Shown: in pieces, positions 1 through 7,927 of the stretch | Position numbering within the stretch: the first letter of the stretch is position 1 | Layout: each line of letters starts with the position of its first letter | From: Chitinophagaceae bacterium | GTDB lineage: Bacteria; Bacteroidota; Bacteroidia; Chitinophagales; Chitinophagaceae | NCBI GenBank assembly: GCA_016787065.1 | Contig: JAEUVD010000050.1 | Span: forward strand, 1 to 64,000 | Direction: 5' to 3' | Length of the DNA stretch: 64,000 nt | The notes under the pieces: model-generated | Databases searched by the model: none | Told to the model about the DNA's origin: nothing | The model's input: only the letters and a program-made list of their open reading frames with translations | Translations under genes and position numbers: made by a program

Positions 1-1
1 A

Positions 2-916
2 CGACGAATGAGTAGAGTATTGAAAATGGGTTTTGCCGCGGTGCTTAAATGTCTTCAAGAGAAATCGGAGATTGTTCCGGATGCTATAGCCATTGGTACC
101 GGTAAAGGTAGTTTGTCGGATACAGAGCAATTTCTGAGTGATATTAAACAATACCAAGAAACGGCGTTGAATTCAATACCATTTATTCAATCTACGTATA
201 ATCAATTAAGTGGTATGATTGCCCTCAATCGAAAAATTGATTCATACAACATTACCTATGTACATCGGGCTTTTTCTTTAGAAAGTGCTATGATGGACAC
301 CGCTATGTATTTAATGGAAATAGGTGGTGGGAATGCCCTCGTGGGTAGCTATGATGAAATAACTGTAGAACATTTTAAAGTTAAGAAACAATGGGGCTAT
401 TGGAAAAAAGATATAGTTAGCAATGACGATGTTTTAGGTAGTAAAACTACCGGTACACTCGCCGGCGAAGGAGCAGGTTTTATGCTAGTAAGTACTATAA
501 AACCACCACAGCAGGCCGTACTAATTCAAGGGGTAAAGATGCTGTATAAGCCTTCAACGACTACGTTGTCTGAACGCTTACATGCTTTCCTGCATGAACA
601 TGAACTTAGTCCCAACGATATTAATTTACTGGTAAGTGGTTGGAATGGCGATCAATTCGTGGCGGAAGCAAATGAGTGTATTAATCAACAGCTACCCCTT
701 GCCGATATTGCCTATTTTAAACATCTTTCAGGTGAGTATGATACAGCAATTCATTTTGGAATACATCTTACACAACATATTATGCAACAACAACGAATTC
801 CGAACTACTGTAAGCCGGTATTAAGGAATGGAAACAAGGCTTACAAGTACGCCCTTCTTTATAATAATTTTTTTCAGATTAACCAGTGTTTTTGGTTGTT
901 GAAATTCGAGGAATAG
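2..916 (+). CDS. Non-catalytic ketosynthase-like protein (chain-length-factor type), 5' partial
   Basis: The frame is open to the window edge (two Arg codons precede the first Met at 8), so the 5' end is missing. The fold is a beta-ketoacyl synthase: N-terminal RRMSRVLKMG, a GEGAGF segment near residue 153 and a KHLSGEYDTA segment near 238. The active-site positions are lost. The nucleophile elbow reads YVHRAFS (85-90, no Cys), the HGTGTP motif reads SGWNGD (210-215), and the GHxxGAAG His is replaced by Glu in SGEYDTA, while the Lys before it is kept. Families with this pattern serve as chain-length-factor partners of an active ketosynthase in aryl polyene, flexirubin and type II PKS systems. 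It converges on the active ketosynthase gene with 2 bp between the stops. The family is fairly sure; the pigment role is inferred from neighbours. Confidence 0.75.
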   Translation, partial: RRMSRVLKMGFAAVLKCLQEKSEIVPDAIAIGTGKGSLSDTEQFLSDIKQYQETALNSIPFIQSTYNQLSGMIALNRKIDSYNITYVHRAFSLESAMMDTAMYLMEIGGGNALVGSYDEITVEHFKVKKQWGYWKKDIVSNDDVLGSKTTGTLAGEGAGFMLVSTIKPPQQAVLIQGVKMLYKPSTTTLSERLHAFLHEHELSPNDINLLVSGWNGDQFVAEANECINQQLPLADIAYFKHLSGEYDTAIHFGIHLTQHIMQQQRIPNYCKPVLRNGNKAYKYALLYNNFFQINQCFWLLKFEE

Positions 917-918
917 TA

Positions 919-2031
919 CTATACTTTTTCTATACAAATAGCTGCATTACAACCACCGAAACCAGAACCTGTTTTAATAAATCGCTGAAGTGGTTTTTCC
1001 TGCCAAGCGGTATTAATTGTAACGTGCACCGGAACACCCAATTGGTTAAATCCAAAGGAGGGTGGGATTTTGTTTTGAAGCAGAAATGCTGAGCCAATAA
1101 TAGTTTCCAATAAGCCAGCAGCTCCTAAGGTATGGCCGTAAATTGCTTTTAAACTATAAACAGGCACATCATGTAAACCACTCAACGCAATAGCTTTAGC
1201 TTCCATTTCATCGTTGTAAGGGGTTGCGGTACCATGGGCAACAATGAAATCGGGAAGTAATGTTGACTTATTCCAAGGCTTCAAACAATAATCAATACAA
1301 TAACTGAGTTCATCACCCGATTTGCTTGGCCCTGATATATGATTACTATCATTACTGATTCTTCCGGAAGATAGATGTAATGAAGAGCAATCGCCACTCA
1401 CTACAACGGAAGCAAACGCCTCCCCTAAATTTAAACCGGTTCGATTTAGGTCAAAAGGTTTACAACGTTCTTTATCTAACGCTTTAAATGATTGAAAGCC
1501 ACGAAAAATAAAGGCAGATATTACATCACAACCTATCACCAAGATTTTTTTATATCGTTGATGAGTTACCAAGCGTTTTGCTACAATTAAGGCTGAAATT
1601 CCTGAGATACATGCATTAGAAATAACTTGAATTGGATTTGGATGTTGTATACGCTCAGCCAACAAGGCAGCTGAAGAATGCAGCGTGCAACTTTTTATGG
1701 GTGAAGAAGGAAATTCAAGCAATTCCACGTTTCCTTTTGTACTTGCAAGGAGAATTCCACATTCAGGCGATCTTGGGTTGAAATCGGCATGCTGTAAGGT
1801 TTGATAAACACCTTCGAGCAACAAGGCATCAAATCGAGTTTGAACCTGATGCTTTTCCTTTAGTTCCTGAATAAACGTATCAGGAAACCGACTTATCATA
1901 CAAGAGCCATCATCGAAATCGAACGAATAGGGTTGAAGTGCTGAAACGCCTTGCATTATCTTTTGCGTATTGAAATCAGTTCCAATAGCAAGAGGAGTTA
2001 ACAAGAAAGGGTCGTGAAGAAAACTTGTCAA
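919..2031 (-). CDS. Beta-ketoacyl-ACP synthase (FabF-like, pigment cluster)
   Basis: Condensing enzyme of the thiolase fold, 370 residues, a little shorter than FabF (about 410). All active-site residues are visible: Cys141 in NACISG, His266 in HGTATPYND, Lys295 in SLKAIYGH and His300 in GHTLGAAG. A Gly-rich GSGFGG lies near the C-terminus. It would elongate ACP-bound acyl or polyene chains, probably as a heterodimer with the non-catalytic ketosynthase encoded convergently at 2-916. It is the last gene of a minus-strand group (dehydratase, secreted protein, ketosynthase) with gaps of 5 and 13 bp, so it is probably co-transcribed. Assignment to flexirubin/aryl polyene rather than primary fatty acid synthesis is inferred from the company it keeps. 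Confidence 0.85.
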   Translation of the reverse strand: MTSFLHDPFLLTPLAIGTDFNTQKIMQGVSALQPYSFDFDDGSCMISRFPDTFIQELKEKHQVQTRFDALLLEGVYQTLQHADFNPRSPECGILLASTKGNVELLEFPSSPIKSCTLHSSAALLAERIQHPNPIQVISNACISGISALIVAKRLVTHQRYKKILVIGCDVISAFIFRGFQSFKALDKERCKPFDLNRTGLNLGEAFASVVVSGDCSSLHLSSGRISNDSNHISGPSKSGDELSYCIDYCLKPWNKSTLLPDFIVAHGTATPYNDEMEAKAIALSGLHDVPVYSLKAIYGHTLGAAGLLETIIGSAFLLQNKIPPSFGFNQLGVPVHVTINTAWQEKPLQRFIKTGSGFGGCNAAICIEKV

Positions 2032-2044
2032 GAAAAATGGCGAA

Positions 2045-2674
2045 TTATTTCCAAGATTTGAATTCCTTTTTCATTTGTTTCAAAACCGACTTCACGCTTC
2101 CAAGCCAGTAATTCTTAAATCCAAATCCTCCGCCATCGCCAATTACTTTTTTGGATAGTAAAAGTTTACCACTATTCAAATCAATAAAATTAACCCAATA
2201 CGTTGCTGATTTAGAATTTTTATTGATTTGTTCGCAAATAAGAACCATGCCGATATCTCCCGACTTTGGCAAGTCGTATTTTTTAATCATGCCGGCAATG
2301 TCTTTTTCTGAAATGGTTTCTGCTTCAGATTCATTGTCAACAAAAAGATGATCTGTCTTACCGCCTTCATTGGCTTTCTGAACCGACTTCGTATGGATCT
2401 CAACCTTCGATCTATTAACTGCCTCGGCAAACTTAAAATTCTGAGGTTCTCGTTCTATGGTATTGTTCCAAAGAATATAATAGGTGTCTTTGATTTCTTT
2501 CGGCGATTTGGTGGTTTCTTCTCCCCATCCGGAAACAGGCCCTACAAATTGAACATGAGAATAATCGATTCCTAAAAAAGTAATCGACTTGTCGGAATTA
2601 AAAACATCACTTTGTGCAAAACCACATAAAGAGCTTGTTAGCAATGCAAGGAGTAGTAAGTTAAATTTAAACAT
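2045..2674 (-). CDS. Secreted protein of unknown function
   Basis: 209 residues starting with a clear type I signal peptide (MFKFNLLLLALLTSSLCGFA, cleavage probably after residue 20). The mature part is mixed alpha/beta with no cysteine-based or catalytic motif that I recognise. The final third has alternating strands (MVLICEQI, YWVNFIDLNSGKLLLSKKV) followed by a Gly-rich loop and a basic C-terminal helix. It lies between an ApeP-like dehydratase and a ketosynthase in the same orientation with short gaps, so it may help transport or anchor a pigment in the envelope. That role is a guess from position only. Confidence 0.6.
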   Translation of the reverse strand: MFKFNLLLLALLTSSLCGFAQSDVFNSDKSITFLGIDYSHVQFVGPVSGWGEETTKSPKEIKDTYYILWNNTIEREPQNFKFAEAVNRSKVEIHTKSVQKANEGGKTDHLFVDNESEAETISEKDIAGMIKKYDLPKSGDIGMVLICEQINKNSKSATYWVNFIDLNSGKLLLSKKVIGDGGGFGFKNYWLGSVKSVLKQMKKEFKSWK

Positions 2675-2679
2675 AGTGC

Positions 2680-3096
2680 TTATAATTTGTTTTGAACAAA
2701 AATAGTTAATTCGGCAGATGCGATTTCGATTTGATTACAAAATATTTTAGCTTCTGCTATGCGTGCATCACCAATTACATGAAGTGTTTTTACGGTGGTT
2801 TCCAACAGGTCGTGTACAGCAGGACTTCTTTGAATCTTTATTTTCTTTATCGCTCCAATGAAACCGATTTGAGGTGTTTTAGTGGTAGATTGTTGATGTA
2901 AACTATTTCCGGCGGCTATTGTTTGTGCCATGTTTTCTATAAGTGCGCTTTCGGAAAGGGTGTCGTCAAGCAAGAACAAACTTTGTTTTGAAATCAAGAA
3001 AGAACTTTGAATTTCATCTTCTGTAACATGGGTAATGGTATCGATAAACTGAAAAGGGGGGCGTTGCGGAAGAAGGTCAATAGCCGGAAATTTCAT
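2680..3096 (-). CDS. ApeP-like hotdog-fold 3-hydroxyacyl-ACP dehydratase
   Basis: 138 residues from the Met at 3096. An upstream in-frame Met at 3132 adds 12 residues that look non-native, and the family begins close to the LLPxRPPF motif, so I chose 3096. It has the hotdog signature LLPQRPPFQFID near the start and the helix ALIENMAQTIAAG with the conserved Glu. The FabZ GHFPxxP segment with its catalytic His is absent, as I recall for the ApeP/COG4706 group of aryl polyene clusters, and the usual LPHR His is Gln here. It probably dehydrates 3-hydroxyacyl-ACP intermediates in polyene pigment synthesis. It is the first gene of the minus-strand group and is divergent from bshA. Confidence 0.7.
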   Translation of the reverse strand: MKFPAIDLLPQRPPFQFIDTITHVTEDEIQSSFLISKQSLFLLDDTLSESALIENMAQTIAAGNSLHQQSTTKTPQIGFIGAIKKIKIQRSPAVHDLLETTVKTLHVIGDARIAEAKIFCNQIEIASAELTIFVQNKL

Positions 3097-3120
3097 CCGG
3101 TAAAAGTAACGGGATATACC

Positions 3121-3128
3121 TAATTTTG
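3121..3128 (+). promoter_or_regulatory. -7 promoter element of bshA
   Basis: TAATTTTG matches the Bacteroidota -7 consensus TAnnTTTG exactly and ends 17 nt before the bshA ATG. I see no clear -33 TTG at the usual spacing. Confidence 0.55.
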
Positions 3129-3145
3129 GCACAGAATTTTAAACT

Positions 3146-4279
3146 ATGAGGATAGGTATAGTATGCTACCCAACGTTTGGAGGTAGTGGTGTGTTGGCTA
3201 CGGAATTGGGTAAGGCATTGGCGGATAAGGGACATACGGTTCATTTTATCAGTTATCAACAACCAGTTAGGTTAGAGGCTTTTCATCCAAATATATTTTA
3301 TCATGAAGTGGGGGTGCCAACATATCCGTTATTCGATTTTCCTCCTTATGAAACGGCCTTGTCGTCGGTGATGGTAGATGTAATTTTAAATGAGAAACTC
3401 GATTTATTGCATGTGCATTACGCTATTCCTCATGCATCGTCAGCGTATATGGCCAATCAAATTCTGAAAAAGAAAAACCTGGATATACCTTACATCACAA
3501 CCCTACATGGAACTGATATTACCTTGGTAGGAAAAGATAAAATGTATGAAGCAGTGGTAACATTTTCCATAAATGAATCTAGTGCGATAACAGCGGTATC
3601 TCAGTATTTGAAAGATGAAACATTAGATTCTTTCGCCATTGAAAAGGAAATCGTTGTGATACCCAATTTTGTAGATATTAAACGGTTTTCGCATAGCAAT
3701 AAAGAGCATTTTAAAAAGATGTTGGCTCCAAATGGCGAAAAAATTCTGGCCCATGTTTCTAACTTTCGAAAGGTAAAAAGGGTGGAAGATGTTATTTACA
3801 CCTTTGATAAAGTTCGAAAACAGATGCCGTGTAAATTACTCATGATTGGAGATGGACCGGAACGTATTCATATGGAGCAACTTTGCCGAGAATTAGGAAC
3901 ATGCGACGATATTCGGTTTCTTGGTAAACAAGAAAAGTTAGAAGAAATATTATCGATAACCGATTTGTTTTTGTTGCCAAGTGAGTATGAAAGTTTTGGC
4001 TTGGCTGCCCTGGAAGCCATGGGCTGTGAAGTACCCGTTATTTCTACGAATGCCGGTGGGTTAAGAGAAATAAACATTCATGGTGAAACAGGTTATTTAA
4101 CCGCAGTAGGCGATACCGATGCTATGGCTGCTTATACCTTGGAGTTATTTTCAGATGAAGAGAAATTGAAACAATTCAAACATAATGCTCTTCAACAAGC
4201 CAAGCGGTTTAAAATTTCCGATATTATTCCGCAATATGAAATGTTGTATGAGCGCGTATTAAAAGAAAAAATGCACTAA
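3146..4279 (+). CDS. bshA: N-acetyl-alpha-D-glucosaminyl L-malate synthase (bacillithiol biosynthesis)
   Basis: GT4-type glycosyltransferase of 377 residues. It would transfer GlcNAc from UDP-GlcNAc to L-malate, the first step of bacillithiol synthesis in the cytoplasm. The N-terminus MRIGIVCYPTFGGSGVLATE, then HVHYAIPHA (about residue 92) and TTLHGTDITLVG (about 120), is diagnostic of BshA. The C-terminal GT4 donor-site motif EYESFGLAALEAMG lies near residue 280. Full length for the family. bshB and bshC are not in this window. It is divergent from the dehydratase gene, with its own -7 element, and is followed by a receiver-domain gene after 52 bp. Confidence 0.95.
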   Translation: MRIGIVCYPTFGGSGVLATELGKALADKGHTVHFISYQQPVRLEAFHPNIFYHEVGVPTYPLFDFPPYETALSSVMVDVILNEKLDLLHVHYAIPHASSAYMANQILKKKNLDIPYITTLHGTDITLVGKDKMYEAVVTFSINESSAITAVSQYLKDETLDSFAIEKEIVVIPNFVDIKRFSHSNKEHFKKMLAPNGEKILAHVSNFRKVKRVEDVIYTFDKVRKQMPCKLLMIGDGPERIHMEQLCRELGTCDDIRFLGKQEKLEEILSITDLFLLPSEYESFGLAALEAMGCEVPVISTNAGGLREINIHGETGYLTAVGDTDAMAAYTLELFSDEEKLKQFKHNALQQAKRFKISDIIPQYEMLYERVLKEKMH

Positions 4280-4305
4280 ACATTCGCTGCAACCAAAGGA
4301 ATGAT

Positions 4306-4313
4306 TATCTTTC
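4306..4313 (+). promoter_or_regulatory. Possible -7 element of the receiver-domain gene
   Basis: TATCTTTC differs from TAnnTTTG only at the last base and lies 18 nt before the ATG at 4332. Weak evidence taken alone. Confidence 0.35.
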
Positions 4314-4331
4314 GACCCAAAATTGAATCCC

Positions 4332-4865
4332 ATGGCTGATGATAATATTATGTTAGAAAATGTTCGGTACATGTTCGTGATTGATGACGATCCAGTTCAA
4401 ACGGAAATGATCAAAGATTACTTGAGAGAGCGTTACATTTTTGAAATGAAAACTTTTGAAAACGGAGAACAAGCAATTCCGGAAATAACGGCATTGAAAC
4501 CGGAAATTGTTGTGTTGGATTATCATTTGAATTCATCTACTCCCAATGCAAAAAATGGAATAGAAGTTTTGAAGGATATCAAAGCAGCTAGTCCGACCAC
4601 AAAGGTTATTATGTTTTCGGCTCAAGATAATATCAACATTGCCTTAGACAGTATGCGTAACGGTGCTTACGACTATATTATTAAAGGAGAAACTTCGTTT
4701 AATAAGTTGGAAAATACAGTGAATCGTTTAGGTGAAATTCATAAATTAGAAGCAGTGAATACGGCTCAAAAAAGAACCATATTGTTCCTAGCTGTGTTTA
4801 TCGGACTTATTGTTGCCTTGGGCATTGTGTATTTATTTTTTCAAGATAAAATGGGCGGGTATTAA
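4332..4865 (+). CDS. Membrane-anchored response-regulator receiver protein
   Basis: 177 residues from the ATG at 4332. A longer reading from a TTG at 4323 adds only three residues. A CheY-like receiver domain fills residues 11-130: acidic pocket DDD at 18-20, phosphoacceptor Asp63 in VLDYHLN, Ser96 in MFSAQD and Lys118 in YIIKGE. No DNA-binding or enzymatic output domain follows. Instead, after a short linker there is one strong transmembrane helix (about 149-170, ILFLAVFIGLIVALGIVYLFF) and a short charged tail. The receiver would sit at the cytoplasmic face of the inner membrane. No kinase gene is adjacent. It could act as a phosphate sink or a membrane-recruited adaptor; the partner is unknown. 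Confidence 0.8.
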   Translation: MADDNIMLENVRYMFVIDDDPVQTEMIKDYLRERYIFEMKTFENGEQAIPEITALKPEIVVLDYHLNSSTPNAKNGIEVLKDIKAASPTTKVIMFSAQDNINIALDSMRNGAYDYIIKGETSFNKLENTVNRLGEIHKLEAVNTAQKRTILFLAVFIGLIVALGIVYLFFQDKMGGY

Positions 4866-4889
4866 CTCGTAAACGATAGCGATATAACT

Positions 4890-4919
4890 AAAAAGACCGG
4901 ATCATGTTCCGGTCTTTTT
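4890..4919. terminator. Bidirectional rho-independent terminator
   Basis: A perfect 11-bp inverted repeat (AAAAAGACCGG / CCGGTCTTTTT) with an 8-nt loop. It carries a T-run on either strand and lies between two convergent genes (stops at 4865 and 4937). Confidence 0.9.
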
Positions 4920-4936
4920 GTTAAGTATTATTGAAC

Positions 4937-5344
4937 CTATGCTTGATTTTCTGGAGATATAGGAATCATATTTCTACGACTCGCTTTTCTTCCTCTGAAG
5001 AACATGTATAAATTGAAGAATAACATAAGCCCGAGATAAATGGCAAAGCCACCAATTTTTACACTCAGAATTTCAATCAAGGCTTGATTATTCATAACAC
5101 TTTGATCGATTTCCAAAATGAGCAATGCAAATCCAATGTTCAGAAGATAGAAACCGATTTCGAAGAGGCGGTTCGTACTGAAAGCTATGTCTTGTTTGCC
5201 ATGAAAAATGTCCAACATAAATATTCTGGCATTTTTGAATAAGGTATGTGCAACATAAAGAGTTAGCAGGATTGCAACGGGAAGGTAGATTAAGTAAGCG
5301 GTAACAATTTTACTGGTGGCGTTCAAAACTTCTGTTTGGTTCAT
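4937..5344 (-). CDS. Small integral membrane protein, paralogue of its upstream neighbour
   Basis: 135 residues with about three to four transmembrane helices (about 13-35, 60-82, 97-120) and a basic C-terminal tail (RGRKASRRN). No known family is recognised. It shares layout and local sequence with the product of 5341-5709: YLxY near the start, a NxxFxLLNIGFAxLI-type third helix and a final xYMxxxxRxRK helix end. The two genes overlap by 4 bp (ATGA), which implies translational coupling and perhaps a hetero-oligomer. Confidence 0.7.
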   Translation of the reverse strand: MNQTEVLNATSKIVTAYLIYLPVAILLTLYVAHTLFKNARIFMLDIFHGKQDIAFSTNRLFEIGFYLLNIGFALLILEIDQSVMNNQALIEILSVKIGGFAIYLGLMLFFNLYMFFRGRKASRRNMIPISPENQA

Positions 5345-5709
5345 GACGGTTTATTTTTAGAGTGATTAATAGATCGTTTGTGTGCGAGGTAGATGACCAA
5401 AATGTTCATGTAGTGCATAATAGCCAGCGTACACAGAATATAGCCTGTTTTGTGGCTAACTGTTTCTATGAGTTCAGCAAGGGTTTGTACTTGTTGCCAG
5501 TTATAAATCATAATGGCCGAGTATCCAAGATTGATAAGATAATAACCAAGGAGAAGCAGGTTGTTAACCACTGCTGCAATTTGATGATCCTGTAGTTCTT
5601 CCTGAATAAAGTAAATTCCATTCTTATAACATAGCCACCCCACGTAAACAGTAATTATAAATGTTGTAATGATGTAAATACAGTAAGCGGTTAGAGTGAG
5701 TGTGTTCAT
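5341..5709 (-). CDS. Small integral membrane protein, paralogue of its downstream neighbour
   Basis: 122 residues, mostly hydrophobic. Helices lie about 6-28, 47-70 and 88-110, and the end is basic. It resembles the 135-residue product encoded immediately downstream in helix order and motifs (YCIYIITTFIITVYVG; LLLLGYYLINLGYSAIMI), suggesting tandem duplication. It has no signal peptide, cofactor motif or conserved charged residue in the helices that would give a function. A TACCTTTA sequence at 5730-5737 on the minus strand may be a degenerate -7 element. Confidence 0.65.
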   Translation of the reverse strand: MNTLTLTAYCIYIITTFIITVYVGWLCYKNGIYFIQEELQDHQIAAVVNNLLLLGYYLINLGYSAIMIYNWQQVQTLAELIETVSHKTGYILCTLAIMHYMNILVIYLAHKRSINHSKNKPS

Positions 5710-5824
5710 ATACCGGAACTTTTCGAGTGTAAAGGTAACATCGTAAATACAAAACTTTCAAAAAATATTGAAAGTTTAGTATTTGAATAACAATCCTACG
5801 ATCAGTGGTTTCGGTGAAATGAAA

Positions 5825-6127
5825 CTAAGGAGTATTTTTTCTTACGGTATCGAATACGTAAACATCTTCGTTTTTACGTTTCATATAATACTTCTCTCGG
5901 GCGTATTTCTCGAGAATTTCAGGGTTATGCTGCAGTGCTTGTTTTTCTTGTTGTAAGCGACTTACTTCTTTCTCCAGATAATCTATTTTTTGTTGCATGT
6001 CACGCAATTCTCTACGTTGATTAAATTGAGATACAACATCATACTGTGCAAAGAAGAAAATCCAAACAATAAATAAGGCGGTTACCAAAAGGTATTTATT
6101 TTTAATAACAGCAAGTAACCTATTCAT
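5825..6127 (-). CDS. Septum formation initiator (DivIC/FtsB family)
   Basis: 100 residues with a short cytoplasmic N-terminus, one transmembrane helix (about 12-28) and a leucine-zipper coiled coil (about 32-68). The C-terminal EKYAREKYYMKRKNEDVYVF is the typical DivIC/FtsB ending (YAREKYxMKxxxExVYVF). The protein is a bitopic divisome component that would pair with an FtsL-like partner. It is the last gene of the nusB-DUF1573-yajC group, 13 bp after yajC. Confidence 0.9.
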   Translation of the reverse strand: MNRLLAVIKNKYLLVTALFIVWIFFFAQYDVVSQFNQRRELRDMQQKIDYLEKEVSRLQQEKQALQHNPEILEKYAREKYYMKRKNEDVYVFDTVRKNTP

Positions 6128-6140
6128 ACGGCTAACTAAA

Positions 6141-6473
6141 TTAGGCTGCAGGTGTTTTTTTACGGAAAGCCATCGTCATTTCCATAGAAATACTTGTCTT
6201 TTCCATTTTCACGATGGTATTACGGTCAATTTCTACACCGATAGTACCGTCTTCATATTCTTTCACAATCTTGCCATGAATACCAGAAGTTGTAACGATG
6301 GTATCACCTACGGAATTACTGCTAGAAAAAGCTTTTTGTTCTTTGGCACGTTTTAATTGAGGCCGTAACATAAAGAAGTACATAACAGCAATCATAGCCA
6401 CGAAGAATACCAAGTTTACAGTTGGGTCTGGTTTTCCTTGACCTAACATCAACAAATTATGAAAAAGATTCAT
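6141..6473 (-). CDS. yajC: Sec translocon accessory subunit YajC
   Basis: 110 residues. One N-terminal transmembrane helix (about 19-38, VNLVFFVAMIAVMYFFML) is followed by the signature RPQxKRxKExKAF and a small SH3-like domain with GDTIVTTSGIHGKI (about 57-70). YajC associates with SecDF-YidC at the inner membrane. It lies between DUF1573 and the DivIC homologue in the same direction, an arrangement close to the Bacteroidota nusB-DUF1573-yajC order that I know. Confidence 0.95.
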   Translation of the reverse strand: MNLFHNLLMLGQGKPDPTVNLVFFVAMIAVMYFFMLRPQLKRAKEQKAFSSSNSVGDTIVTTSGIHGKIVKEYEDGTIGVEIDRNTIVKMEKTSISMEMTMAFRKKTPAA

Positions 6474-6527
6474 GAAATTAATTTTGCCGCAAAAGTAGGG
6501 TAATCCGTTTATGGTTTAAAATAAAAC

Positions 6528-6989
6528 TTAGTACACATCTGCTTCAATAAATAGTTCTTGCATAGCAGGGTCGCCATTCGTATTCACTAGGATGGCTTTT
6601 CGCTGATGTCCCTTTTTGCCTTCTGAGTTAAACGACACTTTTATTTCTCCTGATTCACCAGGTTTAATTGGGGTATCGCGATTATATTCCGGAATTGTAC
6701 AACCACAAGACGCTTTAGCTGTAAAAATTAGTATGTCCTTGCTTCCTTTGTTTGTATAGCTGAAGGCATAATTTACTTTTTCGCCTTCTTTAATTTTTCC
6801 AAAAACGTGTACCGTATCGGTAAATACCAATTTACCTAACACATCAGAAGATTCATTGGGTGTTAAGGTATTTGGATTATGAACCAGGTCAGAAGAAAGA
6901 TGACCTTTAAGTTCTTCAGGTTGCGTTGGATTATCGGAACAAGCTGCTAAGAAGCATGTTGCCAGAGCAAATAATGATCCTAATTTCAT
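6528..6989 (-). CDS. DUF1573 lipoprotein
   Basis: 153 residues with a lipoprotein signal (MKLGSLFALATCFLAACSD, lipobox Cys17). It has an Ig-like DUF1573 domain (about 55-150) containing HVFGKIKEGEKVNYAFSYTN and the hallmark ASCGCTIPEY near residue 95. Probably periplasmic and membrane-anchored; the molecular role of DUF1573 is not settled. Its ATG overlaps the nusB stop by 4 bp, so translation is coupled to nusB. Confidence 0.9.
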   Translation of the reverse strand: MKLGSLFALATCFLAACSDNPTQPEELKGHLSSDLVHNPNTLTPNESSDVLGKLVFTDTVHVFGKIKEGEKVNYAFSYTNKGSKDILIFTAKASCGCTIPEYNRDTPIKPGESGEIKVSFNSEGKKGHQRKAILVNTNGDPAMQELFIEADVY

Positions 6990-7927
6990 GATGATTTACG
7001 CGTTTCTTTATAATCGATTTTATGAATTTGATTATTTTCTAAAAGTTCCTTTTTCACATTATCCAGTAAGCCGTTTACAAACTGACCGCTCTGCATACCG
7101 GAATAAGATTTCGCTAAGTCGATATATTCATTAATGGTTACTTTCAATGGTATGGATTCGAAAAATAACATTTCGCATATTCCTAAATGCAGTACGATAA
7201 GATCTAGAATGGCTACCCGATCAGCGTCCCAGTTAATTAATTTGGGCTCTATTAATTTGAACACAATTTCTTTCATTTCATAATAGCATTTCAATAAATC
7301 GAATGCGAAATCATACTTATCCTTAGTAACTAGTTTTTCAAAATTGAAATTCTTAGCACCAAATATAATTTTCTCCGTCCAGCTTTCCACCATATCAATT
7401 TCTGATTCCAGAGAAATATAATTTTCAGAAAGAAAAGACATCGTAATTTCATTTCTGAAGATGCACTGCTCAATTAATTGTTCAATAATTTTCTTTTCAC
7501 TTTCAACGCTTCTTTCCTTAATCAAAAGATACTGCTGATACGCCTCACTTTCTTTGAATTGATAGAAGAGCGTTCTTACCATATCATCTTCTAAAGTGGT
7601 GTGCAAATGATTCTTTTTTACAACATTCGCCAAGCGTAAATTACTTTTCAGCTGTTGAACAATAATATTATCGGAGAGCTTAACGTTTACATGCAAGTCT
7701 TCGTAAGTGGGAAGTCGTTTAGAAGCCATGGCATTGGCGTAAATAAGCACGTAATCGCTTAATCTTACTACCATGTGCCAAATTAAACCGGTAAGTGCCT
7801 CCGTTTGGTTAAATTTATGCTCCAGTGATTTAGACGCTTGAGTATAGTCTAGTTGATCGTCGAGTTGAATTTTATTTTCGAATATCGTGTGCAGCACTTT
7901 TATCCTGATATTCCGTCTGTTAATCAT
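6986..7927 (-). CDS. nusB: Transcription antitermination factor NusB (long Bacteroidota form)
   Basis: 313 residues, about twice the size of E. coli NusB. The first half is a NusB-like helical extension found in Bacteroidota (start MINRRNIRIKVLHTIFE). The NusB domain occupies about 180-300, with the conserved VAILDLIVLHLGICEML and IPLKVTINEYIDLAKSYS segments. It binds boxA RNA with S10 and modulates rRNA transcription. It is the first gene of a four-gene minus-strand operon and overlaps the next gene by ATGA. A TACCTTCG variant -7 sequence lies upstream at 7950-7957. Confidence 0.93.
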   Translation of the reverse strand: MINRRNIRIKVLHTIFENKIQLDDQLDYTQASKSLEHKFNQTEALTGLIWHMVVRLSDYVLIYANAMASKRLPTYEDLHVNVKLSDNIIVQQLKSNLRLANVVKKNHLHTTLEDDMVRTLFYQFKESEAYQQYLLIKERSVESEKKIIEQLIEQCIFRNEITMSFLSENYISLESEIDMVESWTEKIIFGAKNFNFEKLVTKDKYDFAFDLLKCYYEMKEIVFKLIEPKLINWDADRVAILDLIVLHLGICEMLFFESIPLKVTINEYIDLAKSYSGMQSGQFVNGLLDNVKKELLENNQIHKIDYKETRKSS

